Assembly (NCBI GenBank): GCA_949752745.1
Contig: OX457026.1
Coordinates: 69,930,591 to 69,994,590 of the forward strand
Origin: Protula sp. h YS-2021
Lineage: Eukaryota > Annelida > Polychaeta > Sabellida > Serpulidae
Length of the DNA stretch: 64,000 nt
Direction of reading: 5' to 3'
Each line of letters begins with the position of its first letter. The first letter of the stretch is position 1. Below the pieces are notes generated by a model that was given only the letters and a program-made list of their open reading frames with translations, made no database searches and was not told the DNA's origin. The translations under genes were made by a program, and so were the position numbers. Of this stretch, positions 36,113 through 48,439 are shown in pieces.

Positions 36113-36202
<90 letters not shown>
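36081..36202. repeat. (GAT)n(ATT)n microsatellite
   Basis: A GAT array followed by about 30 ATT units. Frames through it encode Asp, Tyr, Asn or Ile runs and are rejected as genes. Confidence 0.95.
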
Positions 36203-36375
36203 GCAATGTTTTCATCCAGTGAAAGGACATAATGCATGTTTGACACCTTCTTTCGCACTTGCATTATTATGTAAATTTTACATGGCCCGTTACATGTGGC
36301 CTCATAAATCAAAGGGTAGTTCCACTGCTTTACAAATTAATGTGAGAATTTAGAAACTCCTACGAGTGAATGTCC

Positions 36376-36407
<32 letters not shown>

Positions 36408-36582
36408 GCAATGTTTTCATCCAGTGAAAGGACATAATGCATGTTTGACACCTTCTTTCGCACTTGCATTATTATGTAAATTTTACATGGCCCGTTACAT
36501 GTGGCCTCATAAATCAAAGGGTAGTTCCACTGCTTTACAAATTAATGTGAGAATTTAGAAACTCCTACGAGTGAATGTCCTA
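36201..36582. repeat. 177-bp direct duplication around (ATT)n
   Basis: A 177-bp segment beginning TAGCAATGTTTTCATCC and ending GAGTGAATGTCCTA occurs at 36,201-36,377 and again at 36,406-36,582. The copies are apparently identical and separated by a 28-bp ATT array. The duplicated unit thus includes the preceding microsatellite. It looks like unequal exchange between ATT arrays and must be recent. Confidence 0.9.
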
Positions 36583-37843
36583 CATACAAATTTTCTTGTC
36601 ATGTCAGTAACAACATTAGTTGGAACCTCTTAATCTGCATGTTATTTCAGTGAAATTGCCATTTTTGACTTAACAGGATAAAAGTACAGCTAAAAACCTG
36701 TGTTAAAATGAAATGCATAGTAGTTGCCTTTGGGCATTTTACAATATGGTTTAAGGCTCCAATAATTTCCATTGTGTAGGGCTTTGTGAAAGATAATGCT
36801 TTTATTGACAGCATAAAAATAGTAACACTCGTCATCAGACGTGTCATAGATTTTTTGGCAAACCTGTGAATCTCCATTTTGTAGCCAATCAAGAAAGCTC
36901 TCGACTTATGAACATCCCATGATGGCCTTAGTTATCGTCGGAGTGAACAACAGGGGTGATCTTTTATGTGAAGCCATTTTATATTTATTAAGTCAAATAA
37001 GGTTTGTTTATTTTCGTTTAAAACGGTCTTTGCGAGTGTATGCTTTATGCCAAACTTCACCCGTTGGGTTGAAAGAGAGTGAACATATTTTCAGGCTTCT
37101 GATTGATTAAAACAACCGCCTAAGCTCGACCCGTGTTGACAAAAATTTGGCACCCAAATTCTCAACAGTGAACGAACAAGATGTCCACCCCTGACATGTC
37201 GTCATATCGCCATGCGCCAAAGCTGAAGGGTGAGGAATAGCCAACTCTTTCACCCCACCCACACGGCAATGCCAACAAGCACTACTTAGAACTGCCCGAC
37301 TGCACTACTCAGAGCTGTCCATAGGGGTACACGACCCCGATCAAAGACAGATTGTCAACTACAAAAAAGTCATAGTCTCTAACCTTTTATGACGTGCTGC
37401 CTTGGGATAGCTTTTCTCCTCTACCTTTGACCTCGGGGAACTGCTTGATCCCACGTCTTCGCGTGTTCGGGGCCTTTCCTCTCTGACCCTGGTTATAGTT
37501 TTTGCTGCAACAGATTGGCAATCAGGGTTACATCTTCCGCCGCTAGTGATAACCAGCCACCTGTACGTAAAATGTCATATGAACAAACACTGTTAAAAAA
37601 ACACTAAAAGAGCTGTTGTCTTGACTTTAAATTGTGCTTAAAATTACAGTCCGACCTGGCTTTGGTGTAGACCCCTCAGATCACACGCTTAATGTAATTC
37701 GAGACCGTCTGTGGCATGGTACTCTTTGGATAACTCCATGTATTTTCTAAAGGCACGCACGGGTCAAAAGGAAACCTGTGTGCTGTCATGGAGTGGGAAA
37801 GTGGGAACGAAAGGGAGCCGACTCTCTTCTAAAGTCCCCAACA
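36583..37843. other. No gene seen
   Basis: No reading frame with family features, no RNA gene and no element ends were recognised on either strand. Confidence 0.5.
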
Positions 37844-38453
37844 ACTACCCAGCAAACATTAAGACGTCAGAATGACGTCGGGTCGACGTCGTGACCCGAC
37901 GTTTCCGACGTCGGACTGACGTGCCGGTTTTGGTTGTATATGAAATAGAACCGGCGTCGGGTTTTCAACGTCAGAATAACGTCGGTTTCCGACCTAAATC
38001 CTACGTCGGAATTAAGTCGGTTTTAGGTTGTATATATACTTGGAACCGACGTCGGATTCCGACCTGAAACTGACTAGAGTTATATAATTAATAGATAACT
38101 AATCATTCAACTGCTGTTGTGAAATACATACGAAAGCATTTTGCATGTAAATTTTTACAATCTAGGAAGAAAAATACCGACGCGCCATCAAAATTCTAAA
38201 ATTTTCATGTAAAAATTACGTTTTTTCTTCCTCTTTTTCAAAATGACTTCCATTTCATGTGAGCGATAATAAATGTTCATCGCTTTTTGGTCGTTTTTGC
38301 GACGTCGGAATGACGTCAGAAATCCGACGTCGAGGCGACGTCGGAATGATGTCGGGTTTTAAGGAAATAGGTCAGAATATGGTTGTGAAATCGTTGCGAC
38401 CAAAATCCAACCTTTTTTCAACCAAAAAAGACGTCGGTTGTTTGCTGGGTAGT
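37844..38453. mobile_element. Element with ACTACCCAGCAAACA ends and GACGTCGG words
   Basis: A perfect 15-bp inverted terminal repeat, ACTACCCAGCAAACA, bounds 610 bp. Both subterminal regions carry many copies of the self-complementary word GACGTC(G) together with GGTTTT and CCGACGTCG. The interior is AT-rich and noncoding. Related words occur at 14.44 and 29.16 kb. Non-autonomous; superfamily not assigned, and no clean target duplication was seen. Confidence 0.65.
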
Positions 38454-39102
38454 GGTGATGTGAATTTTGTCCCAAAAGATAGGCTTGGGCTTTAGGGCTA
38501 TCTTGTCACAGAACCATTTACTTCAAACTCGTCGTTTTTTAGAGCGTGGAGCTTCCCCCCCCCCCCCCCCCCCCACCCTGCGTTTGCTCGAAGCCAGAAT
38601 TAAACTAGATGAGATAGTTGCCTCTCCGAAGATGCCAATCAAAGAGATAGCGATTAAGTAACGCACATCACATTACCCAATTAAACTTGACTTGGAGGGC
38701 CACTAGTCGGAAATGTTTGAATAACTAAGAGACAGAGTGATCCTGTCCCTGATCGAAGCCTGAAACTGGTTTTATCATAGCAGCTGAAGCTTACCTTCTA
38801 TTGGAGAGGGCCTAGGGTGTAACTCTTCGTGTGGATATCCAGAAAATCGGCCACCATCCCTGGCAACGCTTTGTACGGTTTAAAATTTTATTTCTCGCAT
38901 CGCGCCGAAAACTTATTCCACTAAGATCGATAATCTTCACCTGCGGATGGGTTATGCACTCGAGTCATGTTCTGTGCCATCCTCTCAGAAAAGACCTATT
39001 GGTACCAAACCATCAGGTCTAAGAGATGTATAACAGGGATGGCGAAATGACACTGAATTTGTAAGTTCTTCTCTATTTTGTACCGTGAGACCAGGGCAAA
39101 CC
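38454..39102. other. No gene seen; poly-C run
   Basis: A run of 19 C followed by A lies at about 38,556-38,575. The short frames on both sides have no family pattern. Confidence 0.45.
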
Positions 39103-39190
39103 TCCGGTTGCTGAGGTTGCAGTGCCTCCGGTTGCTGTGGTTTCAGTGCCTCCGGTTGCTGTGGTTGCAGTGCCTCCGGTTGCTGTGGCT
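39103..39190. repeat. 24-bp minisatellite, about 3.7 units
   Basis: The unit TGCCTCCGGTTGCTGTGG with TT(T/G)CAG is repeated almost perfectly. On the minus strand it would encode a Pro/Gln/Ala-rich repeat (QQPEAL), but this lies beyond the retrotransposon frame and coding is doubtful. Confidence 0.85.
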
Positions 39191-39208
39191 CCTGCTGCCG
39201 CGGTGCAA

Positions 39209-40060
39209 TCAAGATAGACTCTGCTCTCTTTGAACAAAGTCGCCTTCAATAAAAACTGATGCAGAATTGCCTGTAGGTGGAAGGCATATAGTACCTGGTC
39301 CGGTCATTGGCATTTGAGTAGTACATCCATCCCCTAGGCCTGAGGGCTGGGGAGACATACCGCGACAGCTGATGAGTGAGGGAGCTGGCGAACAGGCCGA
39401 GCCAGGAGAAACCAACTGAGATCGAACCACTACCCACTGAAAGGAGGTCTGATTTAACCACTACTCCGTTTGCACCACTCTGCCAACTATGGAGGCCAAG
39501 TCTGCTGACACATTGAGACTTCCGGCAATGTGGTGTGTAGAAAGCCAAATGTCGTTTGCCCAAACACACAGCTGACAGCATCGACTGATCGCTGCTCCCT
39601 TGTTTTCGGAGCTGAGCCACTGCTGTGGAGTTGTCAAACAGGATATTAACCTACGTGTTCTCCAGCCTGTGCAGAAACTGAGCACTAGCCACATTACCCT
39701 TAGCTCTGGACAATTTATGGGTTCGCCGCAAGGCTAAGGAGCAAGTGGCGTTCCACAAATTCCCATAAAATACAAGCCCCCAGACCTTAGAAGATGTCTC
39801 TGTCTGCACCGACTGAGGCGGTGGGAGAGGTTGGAATGGGCAACCTCTGTCAAATTTTCTGGGGTACCCCACTCCACCGGAGGTCCCTGATAGCTTGCGG
39901 GGAGATAGCTACTTACTTGCCTCGCCCCTCCACCAAACTACTGCTTATTCTTTATAGCTTTCTGTAATTCAACTTGCCAAATGGAATTTTTCTGTGGCCG
40001 CTGACAGGCCTAGCAGAGACTTCATTTCGGGAGGTTTCATTGGGTGGCTGGGGTAGATGG
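39209..40060 (-). pseudogene. DIRS-type retrotransposon, RNase H region
   Basis: Read on the minus strand with several frameshifts: MKSLLGL (connection region, about 40,020), SVQTETSSKVWGLVFYGNL (first RNase H strand, D replaced by E), LFDNSTAVAQLRKQGS (the D-N-x-T-A-V box, 39,600-39,645) and NDIWLSTHHIAGSLNVSADL (the histidine-containing box before the last aspartate). This order fits DIRS/Ngaro-type RNase H. The reverse transcriptase upstream and the tyrosine recombinase were not found. Dead fragment. Confidence 0.65.
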
Positions 40061-40464
40061 CTTCTGCTCCAACTTTCTTCTGTGGTGTAGGCTCTTCTTA
40101 CAGAGTTATCATTTTCTGCTTGCAAACCAGTTTTGATTTTGCCAAATTTACCAGCAGCCCATACACAAAGCCTGGCTTACCAAAAGAAGAATTTGGAGTC
40201 GGAATTTCCCATCGAAATAATTGGCTTTATATCTGTTCGTATTCACCCAGCACTACAAGAGCTAGATTGCCTGGATTTAGACTTTGCACTCACTTTCTGC
40301 TTGCAAAAGAGTGACTCCGAGGATATGCCTCTCACAACGCCGCTTTCCTACATGTGTCTAATTCCGCGAGTCCTCAAAGACAAAGAGCTATTTAACTTTA
40401 ACCGCAAATGAAGCAAATCCCATCTAAAGCTGGAGATGAGCGAGCGAAAGCTTTTTTGAAGCAA
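40061..40464. other. No gene accepted
   Basis: Two overlapping plus-strand frames of 85-92 codons occur here, without recognisable family features; they may be shadows of a degraded minus-strand part of the DIRS-type element. Confidence 0.35.
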
Positions 40465-41790
40465 TATTCAAATTCAAATTCAAATTCAAACAGTTTATTC
40501 TTCTGAGCAAACAATTATGTACAAGTCGATGTTTCAAGAAACATGTCAATTTTACGAACATGTCAATTTTATGAACACAGAAAGAACAGGCGAATAAAGA
40601 AAGTTACAACGTTATGTGAATATTCGCCTTGTTACCTTTAACTTTTATAACATAGACTACCAAGCAACAACAGTTTGCAAAAATACCATAAGATTTAAGC
40701 TTATGCCGACATAATTTCTCTTACCACTTATCGAGTTCATACCTCGTAAACAATAACTTTTTTAAAAGACATTTAAATTGACAAATATTATTTAATTCAA
40801 CAACTTCACGTGGAAGGCTATTAAAGATTTTAACACCATAAACACTAATACATTTTGATTTTAAAGTCGTACGAACATAGCTAGTTTTAAATTTTCCTAC
40901 ACTTCTTAAACTGTACATATGATCAGTAACAATCTAAAAGTGTTTTTGAATATTTACCGGTAATGCGGAGTGAAGAGCGTTATACCTAACAACCGAAATT
41001 TTTAGTTCTACTAGGTCGTGAAATTTGCCAATTTTTAATTTACAAAACAGAGGATTTGTATGTTGGTATTTACCAACTTTGGATATGATCCTTATAATCC
41101 TTTTTTGACTCCTAACAATGCAATCTAGGCAACTTTTACTGGTTGAACCCCATATTTCAACACAATAAGACAAATAAGGTAAAAAAAGACTACAATATAA
41201 AGTGCGAAATGGATTGGTGTCTAATAATTGACTAGATCTGTATATAATTGGTATACGTTTTGATATTTTTTGCTTAACGTTCAGAACATGATTTTTCCAG
41301 GTAAATTTGCCCTCCATATAAACTCCTAAAAACTTAGTTACGTACACTCGTTCGATTTTAATTCCATTCATAGACAGTACAATTTTATGCGGCACTGTTT
41401 TATTTGAGAAAACCATAAAATTAGTCTTTTTGACATTTAACGACAATTTATTTATTTTGAACCATTTAACATTTAGTTTTTCTATCTCTGAATTAATACT
41501 TTGACACGAAGTCTTAACATTTTGTCCTGACGCAAAAAGATTTGTCTCGTCGGTGAAAAGCACAAACTTTAACAATTCCGAGATATTACATATTTTATTA
41601 ATATATAGTATAAAGAGTAACGGTCCTAAAATAGATCCCTGTTTCTAACAAATCTGATTCAAAATTATTATATCGTACATACTGCTTTCTTTTAAAAAGG
41701 TAACTGGTTAACCAATTTTTTGCCAAACCTCTGACTCGAAAATGCTCAAGTTTTTGTAAGTAATATTATGTTTTGCAGATCACATCAATC
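40465..41790 (-). pseudogene. CR1/jockey-type LINE, RT and 3' end
   Basis: On the minus strand: RGLAKNWLTSYLFKRKQYV, GSILGPLLFILYINKI (separated by a frameshift), VLFTDETNLFASG (catalytic box, the second D replaced by E), KLSLNVKKTNFMVF, VTKFLGVYMEGKFTW, SLFLPYLSYCVEIWG and, after another shift, YVRTTLKSKCISVYGVKIFN near the C-terminus. The order matches the RT thumb and tail of CR1/jockey-like LINEs. The element ends in an AATTTG hexamer repeat (plus strand 40,466-40,491), a typical 3' tail. The 5' part is missing. Confidence 0.75.
40466..40492. repeat. LINE 3' tail, (AATTTG)n
   Basis: ATTCAAATTCAAATTCAAAT on the plus strand is the hexamer tail of the minus-strand LINE just upstream; it marks the element's 3' end. 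Confidence 0.75.
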
Positions 41791-42989
41791 TTAAATGGAA
41801 AAGAGTTAGTTTTAATCTTGATCAGTGCTTGAAGTAAGGTTTTTAATGCGTGACCAGATTAGTAAAAATGTGGGCCGCGTTGAAAGAAAAGATAAAGAAA
41901 AAATGAAGAAGATGATAAAGAGAAAGAAGAAGTTTCCATATCACTGAAACATCACCGAAAAAACATATAACCGTTCTTATCACACATCAACATTTGAAGA
42001 ATTACAGTGATGTTCAAAAATGCCGACTTTTGTTCCAGCCACCGAATATGTCTTTGTACATGTCAGACACGCTTTTATGTTAGTAAAAAAAGTATTTTGC
42101 AGCAAATTACTGCAGACTTATTTTATAATTGTCATTTGTTGGCAAACCCATTCCATGGAAAGATAAATAATTAACAATTGGCAAGTCAAAGATTTGCAAG
42201 GAATGCCTTGAAGTTGTACGAGGTTAATGTTTCGAAGCATTTTTCTCTCTCTGTCTTTACTGATCATGCATTTTGTCTTTACTATTTTTTTAACCGTGCT
42301 GGATCTAGAACTCCCAAATTTGGCATGCATGTAATAGTTGATCTGACTTAAACAACTCGCTTTTTGTTCTAGCCTTTGTTTTGATTTTCATGATCAAAAC
42401 GAGAAGCAAAACAAAAAAAAACTGTGATTTTTTATCAAGAAATACAGCATGTTAGGGCTGCAGCAGCATCTGCACAAGCCTGTCAATTTCCCACAGCCAC
42501 AATGCATTACAAAAATGACGTGTGCTTTATTTGCTTACGGTAAATACGCTGAGCATAGTGACATCCTTGTGTAGGTTTTATAAGAACGACAAGTGGATGT
42601 AAAATCTTACCTAGACATTTAAATCCACTGAATGTTCAATTTCAGTTACGTATAATCTTTGGTAAGCTTGGTAGGGGGTCATAGGGGTGCCGTTTCATAC
42701 ATTAAGTAGCAAAACTGTTTTAAAAGGTTTCAAACTGCAAAAAAGTTTCTTAGATAGGTTTTGGAGTCTGAAAAAACGAACTAAAGCGAATAAAATTAGG
42801 CTGAAATATTTCCTGAATCGATCTTAAAAATATTACTTTTTGGCCAAATGTTTAATAATCACGTGCGCTATCACTAAAAACAATCGATTGTATTGCTCTT
42901 AACTAACCCCTCACATAGCTGAACTTGGTAAACAGCAAAAAAAAAATAATAATAATACCCCTGCCGGGGAGGCATGACCCACAGAAAAA
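41791..42989. other. No gene seen
   Basis: AT-rich. Short frames (42,118-42,330, minus) have no recognised features. The border at 42,940-42,985 contains AAT units and GCCGGGGAGG. Confidence 0.5.
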
Positions 42990-44230
42990 ATGGCCCCCGG
43001 AACAAACATCCTAGGATATTTGTTCTGCCGGGGGCCATTCGTCCTAAGATATTGGGTGTCCCCTTAGGATTTTTAGTTCAGGAGCAATCGGTTAGTATAG
43101 TAATCTACTCACATGAACCTGCCACAATTCACTCATCGGTAAGATTACAAATATAATTGTTACAGGGAATCTGTGCAATCAGGGAATACGCGTATTCACT
43201 GAAATGTTTAGAGAATGTGTGAATTCCCTGCAACTCCCAGGGATTACACGTATTCCCTAAAAACTCGGCCAGGGAATATACGCATTCCCTGAAGTTGCTT
43301 GCACAACGAATACTAACGATAAAACATTTGAAAACTTTATTTGTTCTCCATGATACAAAAGATTTATTCCAAATACAATCTAGATAAAATCTGAACACTA
43401 TTACACTGCAAGTGTCCTTCTTTACGAACTGAATAAAACGACTTCTATCCAAAGAATAAGATTTAATTGCAATTCCACATTCCACACAGTAAGTTGAAAG
43501 CGCTGTTCACTGGAAGTCGAACTGCATGTGTGTAACAGAAGATAAGCTGAATTATAAGATAAGCTGAATTCCCTGCAACATAATGACATACTCTTCGATG
43601 ACATCGGGTGAATCAACCGTTGCAATTACTTAAATCTTTTGTGTAATTAAGAAAGTCACATTTAATCATTGTGGTGAGTTTCAAAGGCGGTTTGAAGGCC
43701 GAGATTTAAAATCCAAAATCAGACCCCCGCCTATGTAACGTGCGAAAATATTGTGCAATTTATAATTCAATTAATCACGGATGGAAACACACAAGAAATC
43801 GAAGAAAATTTAGCGAACAATGGATTATTTGATGAAAATCAAAACGTGAAAAATACGTCTGTATTCTACATTTCTGTTTTCTCCCCTGTGGACGCGATTC
43901 AGACGGGAATGTGACGTACAAATAATAATAATAATAATAATAGTAATAATAATAATAATGATGATAAAGATAATAATAATGAGTAATCATGGCACTCCCG
44001 TTTATGCAATATAGACATTTCAGAGGTGTATCTGTGTTTTGCAGTGAACTTTATAATTGTAATTTGTAGAAACTTATAGAAACTGTTTCCATACAAAAAA
44101 TAAAAGCACATAAAAGTATTGTTTTTAATTTCTCAACAAGAAGAAAAATAAAGGGGGAACAAAATATCCTAGGATATTTGGACTAAATATCTTAAGGGGG
44201 GCAAATGTCCTAGGACGAATGGCCCCCGGG
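42990..44230. mobile_element. Element with GGGGGCCATTCGTCCTA(A/G)GA ends
   Basis: Left and right ends pair over GGGGGCCATTCGTCCTA(A/G)GA, CCCCTTA(A/G)GAT and TTTAGT(T/C)CA. The left end is itself a hairpin (CCCCCGGAACAAACATCC against GGATATTTGTTCTGCCGGGG). Inside, at 43,165-43,300, a second phrase AGGGAATACGCGTATTCCCT is repeated in both orientations, perhaps a nested element. An AAT microsatellite lies at 43,920-43,982. A 118-codon minus-strand frame at 43,129-43,485 was not recognised. Confidence 0.5.
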
Positions 44231-45114
44231 AACCATTCCTCCACTCGTACTGTCACACCGGTAAAAAGCTCTTTCGGTAATAAACCCCGACATTTTTATC
44301 CGCTTTGCACCCGGCGTATAGAATTAAGGAGTTTGTTACCGGAGTGACTTTTTACCGGGAAGGGAGACCCTTTTTACTTGGAACCGCTGAACTTGCACTA
44401 ACATTGTCCAGATTAATAATGAAATTCAAAATGATAAGAAACCTACTTCCTTGATGAAATAATACTATTAATCGCTTTAAGTTTCTTCACTTCAGTGTCA
44501 GGCACAAATCTTCTGGTCTCCGATTAAGTATATTATTGTATGTTTTGTTTATCACAACATATACAAATCTCACAACAGTAATCTCATATCACAGTAACTG
44601 CAATTGCTTTGAAAATTGCTCTGCTTTTAGCGCAGAAATTAATATAGTGCCAATAAGATCGATTTAAAGCGAAATAAATGCAGTCTTTTAAAGCGAAATA
44701 AATGCAGTCTTTCAGGTAAAGTTTATGAATACCGCAGTTGAAGTCTTGAGCATTGGATTCACTATCGCTGAAGCTATTGTTCTTTTAGTAAAAACCTTTC
44801 GGTTTCTGACCTATTTCTTGGTGCAGTTTTTCGAAGAGAAAATGACAGCCATCCTGTCGAAGGAAGTGTAGCGCATGACACGTGGGCAATGAAGGCTTAA
44901 AGTGGACATTTAATCTTGTTTAATCTTGTTAAAGATTACAGAAAACAGAATTACTCTTCTGGGTTGAGAAATTAATACCACTCCCCAAATTCAGACCACT
45001 TTAACATGCTCGAAATGACGCCCCTCCACTTGGTGTCAACCAGATGTCGGAATTAAAATCACTCCAAGATTATTAGCACTCCCTTTACCGGACGGACGGA
45101 TATTTGACAAATGG
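44231..45114. other. No gene seen; short tandem repeat
   Basis: AAGCGAAATAAATGCAGTCTTT is duplicated at about 44,665-44,712. No gene. Confidence 0.5.
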
Positions 45115-45410
45115 AACCCCCTAGTGCACATCTACACTATATATACTTTCCTTCTTTAAGGTTGCATGAAGATCCAATGAATAGTTTCTGAGAAATCACC
45201 CAGACAAGAAAAAAGTTTAAAGTGCGACTGACGGAGAAACGGATGGACAAGTGACGAATTGAACCCCCCGTTGCACATCTACACTATATATACTTTTTTC
45301 CTGTAAGGTTTTGTGAAGCTCCGATAAATAGTTTTTTGGATATCGCCTGTACAGAAAAAGTTTACGGACAGACAGACAGACGGACGGACAGACCGATAGC
45401 AATAGCCTTC
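45115..45410. repeat. Tandem unit of about 145 bp, two copies, with GGACGGACAGAC tail
   Basis: TTGCACATCTACACTATATATACTTT-type words at about 45,126 and 45,274, each followed by AAGGTT..TGAAG(A/C)TCC..TAAATAGTTT and GACGGA. The second ends in a GACAGACAGACGGACGG stretch. The minus-strand frames here (CPSVCLSVRK) are repeat artefacts. Confidence 0.7.
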
Positions 45411-45669
45411 AGCCAATATTGGGTGAGGGCTAAAAAATGCGATTCTCAAATTCTCATCACCTTCTATCAGTGAGCCAAATTTCATCACTCAAAACGGGGA
45501 AAACCAAAAAACCAAAACGTTGCAGTCAGCGTCAGCTTGCACACACACAATGTAATCGCTCTCATTGTAGAGAGTCGGGCGATCAAGACGCCTATGTTGA
45601 TAGCATAACAGTTCCTTTCCCTGTGCAATCAACGCGCTTTCCTGACTTATAACGGGCGTGATTGGTAAG

Positions 45670-45900
45670 ATTTCAATGTCCATTTTTGCATATTAATTGT
45701 CAATTAATTTTTATAAAAATTCAGCTGGACCAACTACACATGCCAAATTATGTCTCTCAGATTTGGTTGTCGTAGCCCCAGCCGCCTTAGAGGATTTCGC
45801 GTGACAAGGTTTACAAATTTTAAATTTCAATGCCCATTTTTGCATATAAAATGTTAATGAATTTTTAAAAATTGTGCTGGACCAACTAGAAAAATTCCAT
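45670..45900. repeat. Diverged duplication of about 150 bp
   Basis: TTTCAATG(T/C)CCATTTTTGCATAT..TTAATGAATTTTTA..CTGGACCAACTA occurs twice (about 45,676 and 45,826). No coding sequence. Confidence 0.6.
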
Positions 45901-46288
45901 AACTGCGGCAAAAAGTTTCGTAAAATTTCAATACACTAGGGGATTTTGACAAATCCCCAAGTGTAAATAGGTCATGGGAAAATCACAGGCTTCTGTTAAC
46001 ACTGCATTAAGACACGTATACACAACATGACTTTTTCTACAGCTTAAATCCGGTCAAAAGTAACTCTGCTCGTGTGTGCCTGGATGGGGGGGGGGGGGGG
46101 GGTGGAGGGAGGCAGGAGAGAGGGAAAAGGGAGGAGAAAGGAGGGGCGACAGAGAGAAGTTAGATTCAACTACTGCCCCACAGATATTGTAGATATATGT
46201 AAAAAATATGTACCAAAATACACAAATTCTGACAATTTTCAAAGTCCCGTCATTATGGCTATTTACGGCCGATCGCGAAAAAAGTAAA

Positions 46289-46786
46289 CACTGTATTATT
46301 TAAAATAAGAATTCTGAAAAAAAGAAACCAGATATTTTTGGCAGGCTACTCCGGAATAGACTACCGATAAATCACATGTAACAGAAATAAATAATGCTTC
46401 TTTTTTTCTTACACCAAAGTTGAAAGTAAGTTGAACAATGTAAATTCTTGTCTTTGGTCGAAAGGAAAATAAAAATATTAAAAATTGCATTTGCATTTGG
46501 CTGTTTATTAAAATGTCAGTAGTTCAGTATTGAATAACCTATTGAAATTTAAAATTGTTAAAAATTTATTTGCATTTTTATTTTGTTTTATTGTTTTCTA
46601 TTTATAAGGAAAGAAATATGTTGTTTATATAATTTGCAACATACAACATCACAACATAAAGTGATGAAATAATAAAAAATCGATTTGTAACATTTGATTT
46701 ATGGGTAGTCTGTTCCGGAATAGCTTACCAGAAAATACCTGGTTTCTTATTTGTTTAAGAATTCTTATTTTAAATAATACGGTGCT
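46289..46786. mobile_element. Inverted-repeat element with ends of about 105 bp
   Basis: The ends begin AC(T/C)GTATTATTTAAAATAAG and pair over about 105 bp, including AGAAACCAG(A/G)TATTTT and CGGAA(T/C)AGACTACC. The centre is AT-rich and noncoding. Fold-back or MITE type; superfamily unknown. Confidence 0.65.
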
Positions 46787-46789
46787 ATA

Positions 46790-47335
46790 ATTTTCCGTGA
46801 GAGGACCGTTTACAGATTCTACAAGTGTAATATAAAGAAGATCCAACCAAAACTGTAGGAAGATATGCATTTTGAAAAAAAAGTTTCTAAAAATTTTCGA
46901 AATCTCATGATTTCGGCCATTTTCGGTGAATCCCCAAAAAAGCAAATTCACGGTAGAGAACCATCTAGAGATTCTACAGTGTAAAAAGCAAATCCAAACA
47001 AAACTGTAGGAGGGGATGCATTTTAAATTCCGTGTATTTTACTATCATTTATGCCGATTTCTGACAATTTTCAAAGTTCGTTCATTTCGAGTTTTTCGGT
47101 AGAGGACCACCTAAAGATTGTACATGTGCACTATCAAGAAGATCTAACCAAAACCGTAGGAAGAGATGCAGTTTGAGAAAAAGTTGATCAAAATTTCTAA
47201 AGTATCGTTATTTCTGTCCAAAAAAAGTAATTTTCCGGTACAGAACCACCTAGCGATTGTACATGTGTAAGATCAAGAAGATCCAACCAAAACTATCAAT
47301 CGTGCGTAATATAAAAAAAACTTACCCTGGTAGTT
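46790..47335. repeat. Tandem repeat of about 140-160 bp, four units
   Basis: Units share GA(G/C)(A/G)ACC..CTA.AGATT.TACA.(G)TG, AGATCCAACCAAAACTGTAG and GATGCATTTTGA, at about 46,800, 46,955, 47,100 and 47,240. A CA/CATA microsatellite (47,352-47,392) follows. Confidence 0.65.
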
Positions 47336-47530
47336 TTCGAGTAAACATTGTCACACACACACACACACACATACATACACATACACATACCGCCGACGGC
47401 AAAAAGTGATGGGTAAAGCCCTTCTTCGACAAAGTCGAAGCTGGGCTAAAAACGACAGTTTAATTGACTTCGCAAGCTCCAGGAAATTTGTTTCAGTTAG
47501 TGCACGTTAAAGGTTGAGTTAAAAGATTCC

Positions 47531-47622
47531 TAGACCATTCGTACACAAGTAGTTTCGTGGCCAAGTCGTTTCGTACCTAATTAGATGATTCGTACCCATA
47601 TTGGTTTGTCGATTCGCACCCA
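47531..47622 (+). repeat. Polinton left terminal inverted repeat
   Basis: Contains CCAAGTCGTTTCGTACC, TTAGATGATTCGTACC and GTCGATTCGCACCCA, matching the right end in inverse orientation at roughly 85-90 per cent. The left copy has an extra CAAGTAGTTTCGTGG unit. GATTCGTACC words continue inward to about 47,680. Confidence 0.8.
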
Positions 47623-48255
47623 AAAAACAGGGTAACGACCAGGAGATTCGTACCATATTCTTGACTGATTCGTACGCAATTGCTGATTTATTTGTTTAGA
47701 GAATATTCTAAGTGAACGTCAAAAGCATGAACCACTGAAAACCCTGTTCCTAACCTCCTGTCCTCACTTTTAAGTAAAAAAAGAGTATAAAATGACTCTT
47801 TCTTGTTTTATTTTATTCACAATACTTGATCTTTCTTACAACTACACTTCAATCTAATTTTGATTTTGGAATTTAAATCCATATTTTTTAATATGTGCAA
47901 TTAAATTCACAAATAAAACTGAGGCATAAAACGGTATTTAGTTGATATTCACAATTTTTACATTTTAAAAATAACCTAAATTAAACATAATCAGATTAAC
48001 ATAACTGACACTGTATAATTCAATTCTTTTCTTTGAGGTGTAGATTTATTGCTTTAAATGTTTCTCGCACTTTTGCGTCGAAAAAATACCGGAGATCGTA
48101 CTTTGATGATGTGGATTCGTAATTGTCCAACGTGCTTGCCACATTTTGGCTTCAAATAAACGAGCAATAAAGTACCTTGATGATGTGGATTCAGTGGTAA
48201 TCTTATTGGTAATCTCCCTTATGCAAATCGAATTGAGAAATTAGGCTTCATACAT
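47623..48255. other. Polinton left arm, noncoding
   Basis: AT-rich, with no gene. AAGTACTTTGATGATGTGGATTC-like words recur at about 48,098 and 48,172. Probably the diverged inner part of the long terminal repeat. Confidence 0.5.
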
Positions 48256-48416
48256 TCAAATTGAGAGATTATGCTTTATACAGGAGAGTAGTGTAAAAAT
48301 TGGGGTATGAGCACACAAACCGGAAGTGACGAAATAATTCTACATCTGGAAATTGTGCTCATACTATCATTTCTATACCACTCTCCTGTATGAAGCCTAA
48401 TCTCTCAATTTGATTA
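48256..48416. repeat. 160-bp hairpin in the left Polinton arm
   Basis: Near-perfect inverted repeat: CAAATTGAGAGATTATGC and TACAGGAGAGTAGTGTA pair with their complements at the other side of the core CCGGAAGTGACGAAATAATT. A diverged copy of the same element lies near the right end (62,500-62,625), in inverted orientation relative to this one. Confidence 0.75.
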
Positions 48417-48439
48417 GAATAAGTACTTTCATCATTTCA

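Noticed and set aside
35931..36312. Frames of 70-110 codons on both strands
   Set aside because: Made of Asp, Tyr, Asn and His runs from GAT and ATT repeats.
45217..45488. Minus-strand frames with CLSV/PSV repeats
   Set aside because: Translation of a GACAGACGGACGG repeat common in invertebrate genomes.
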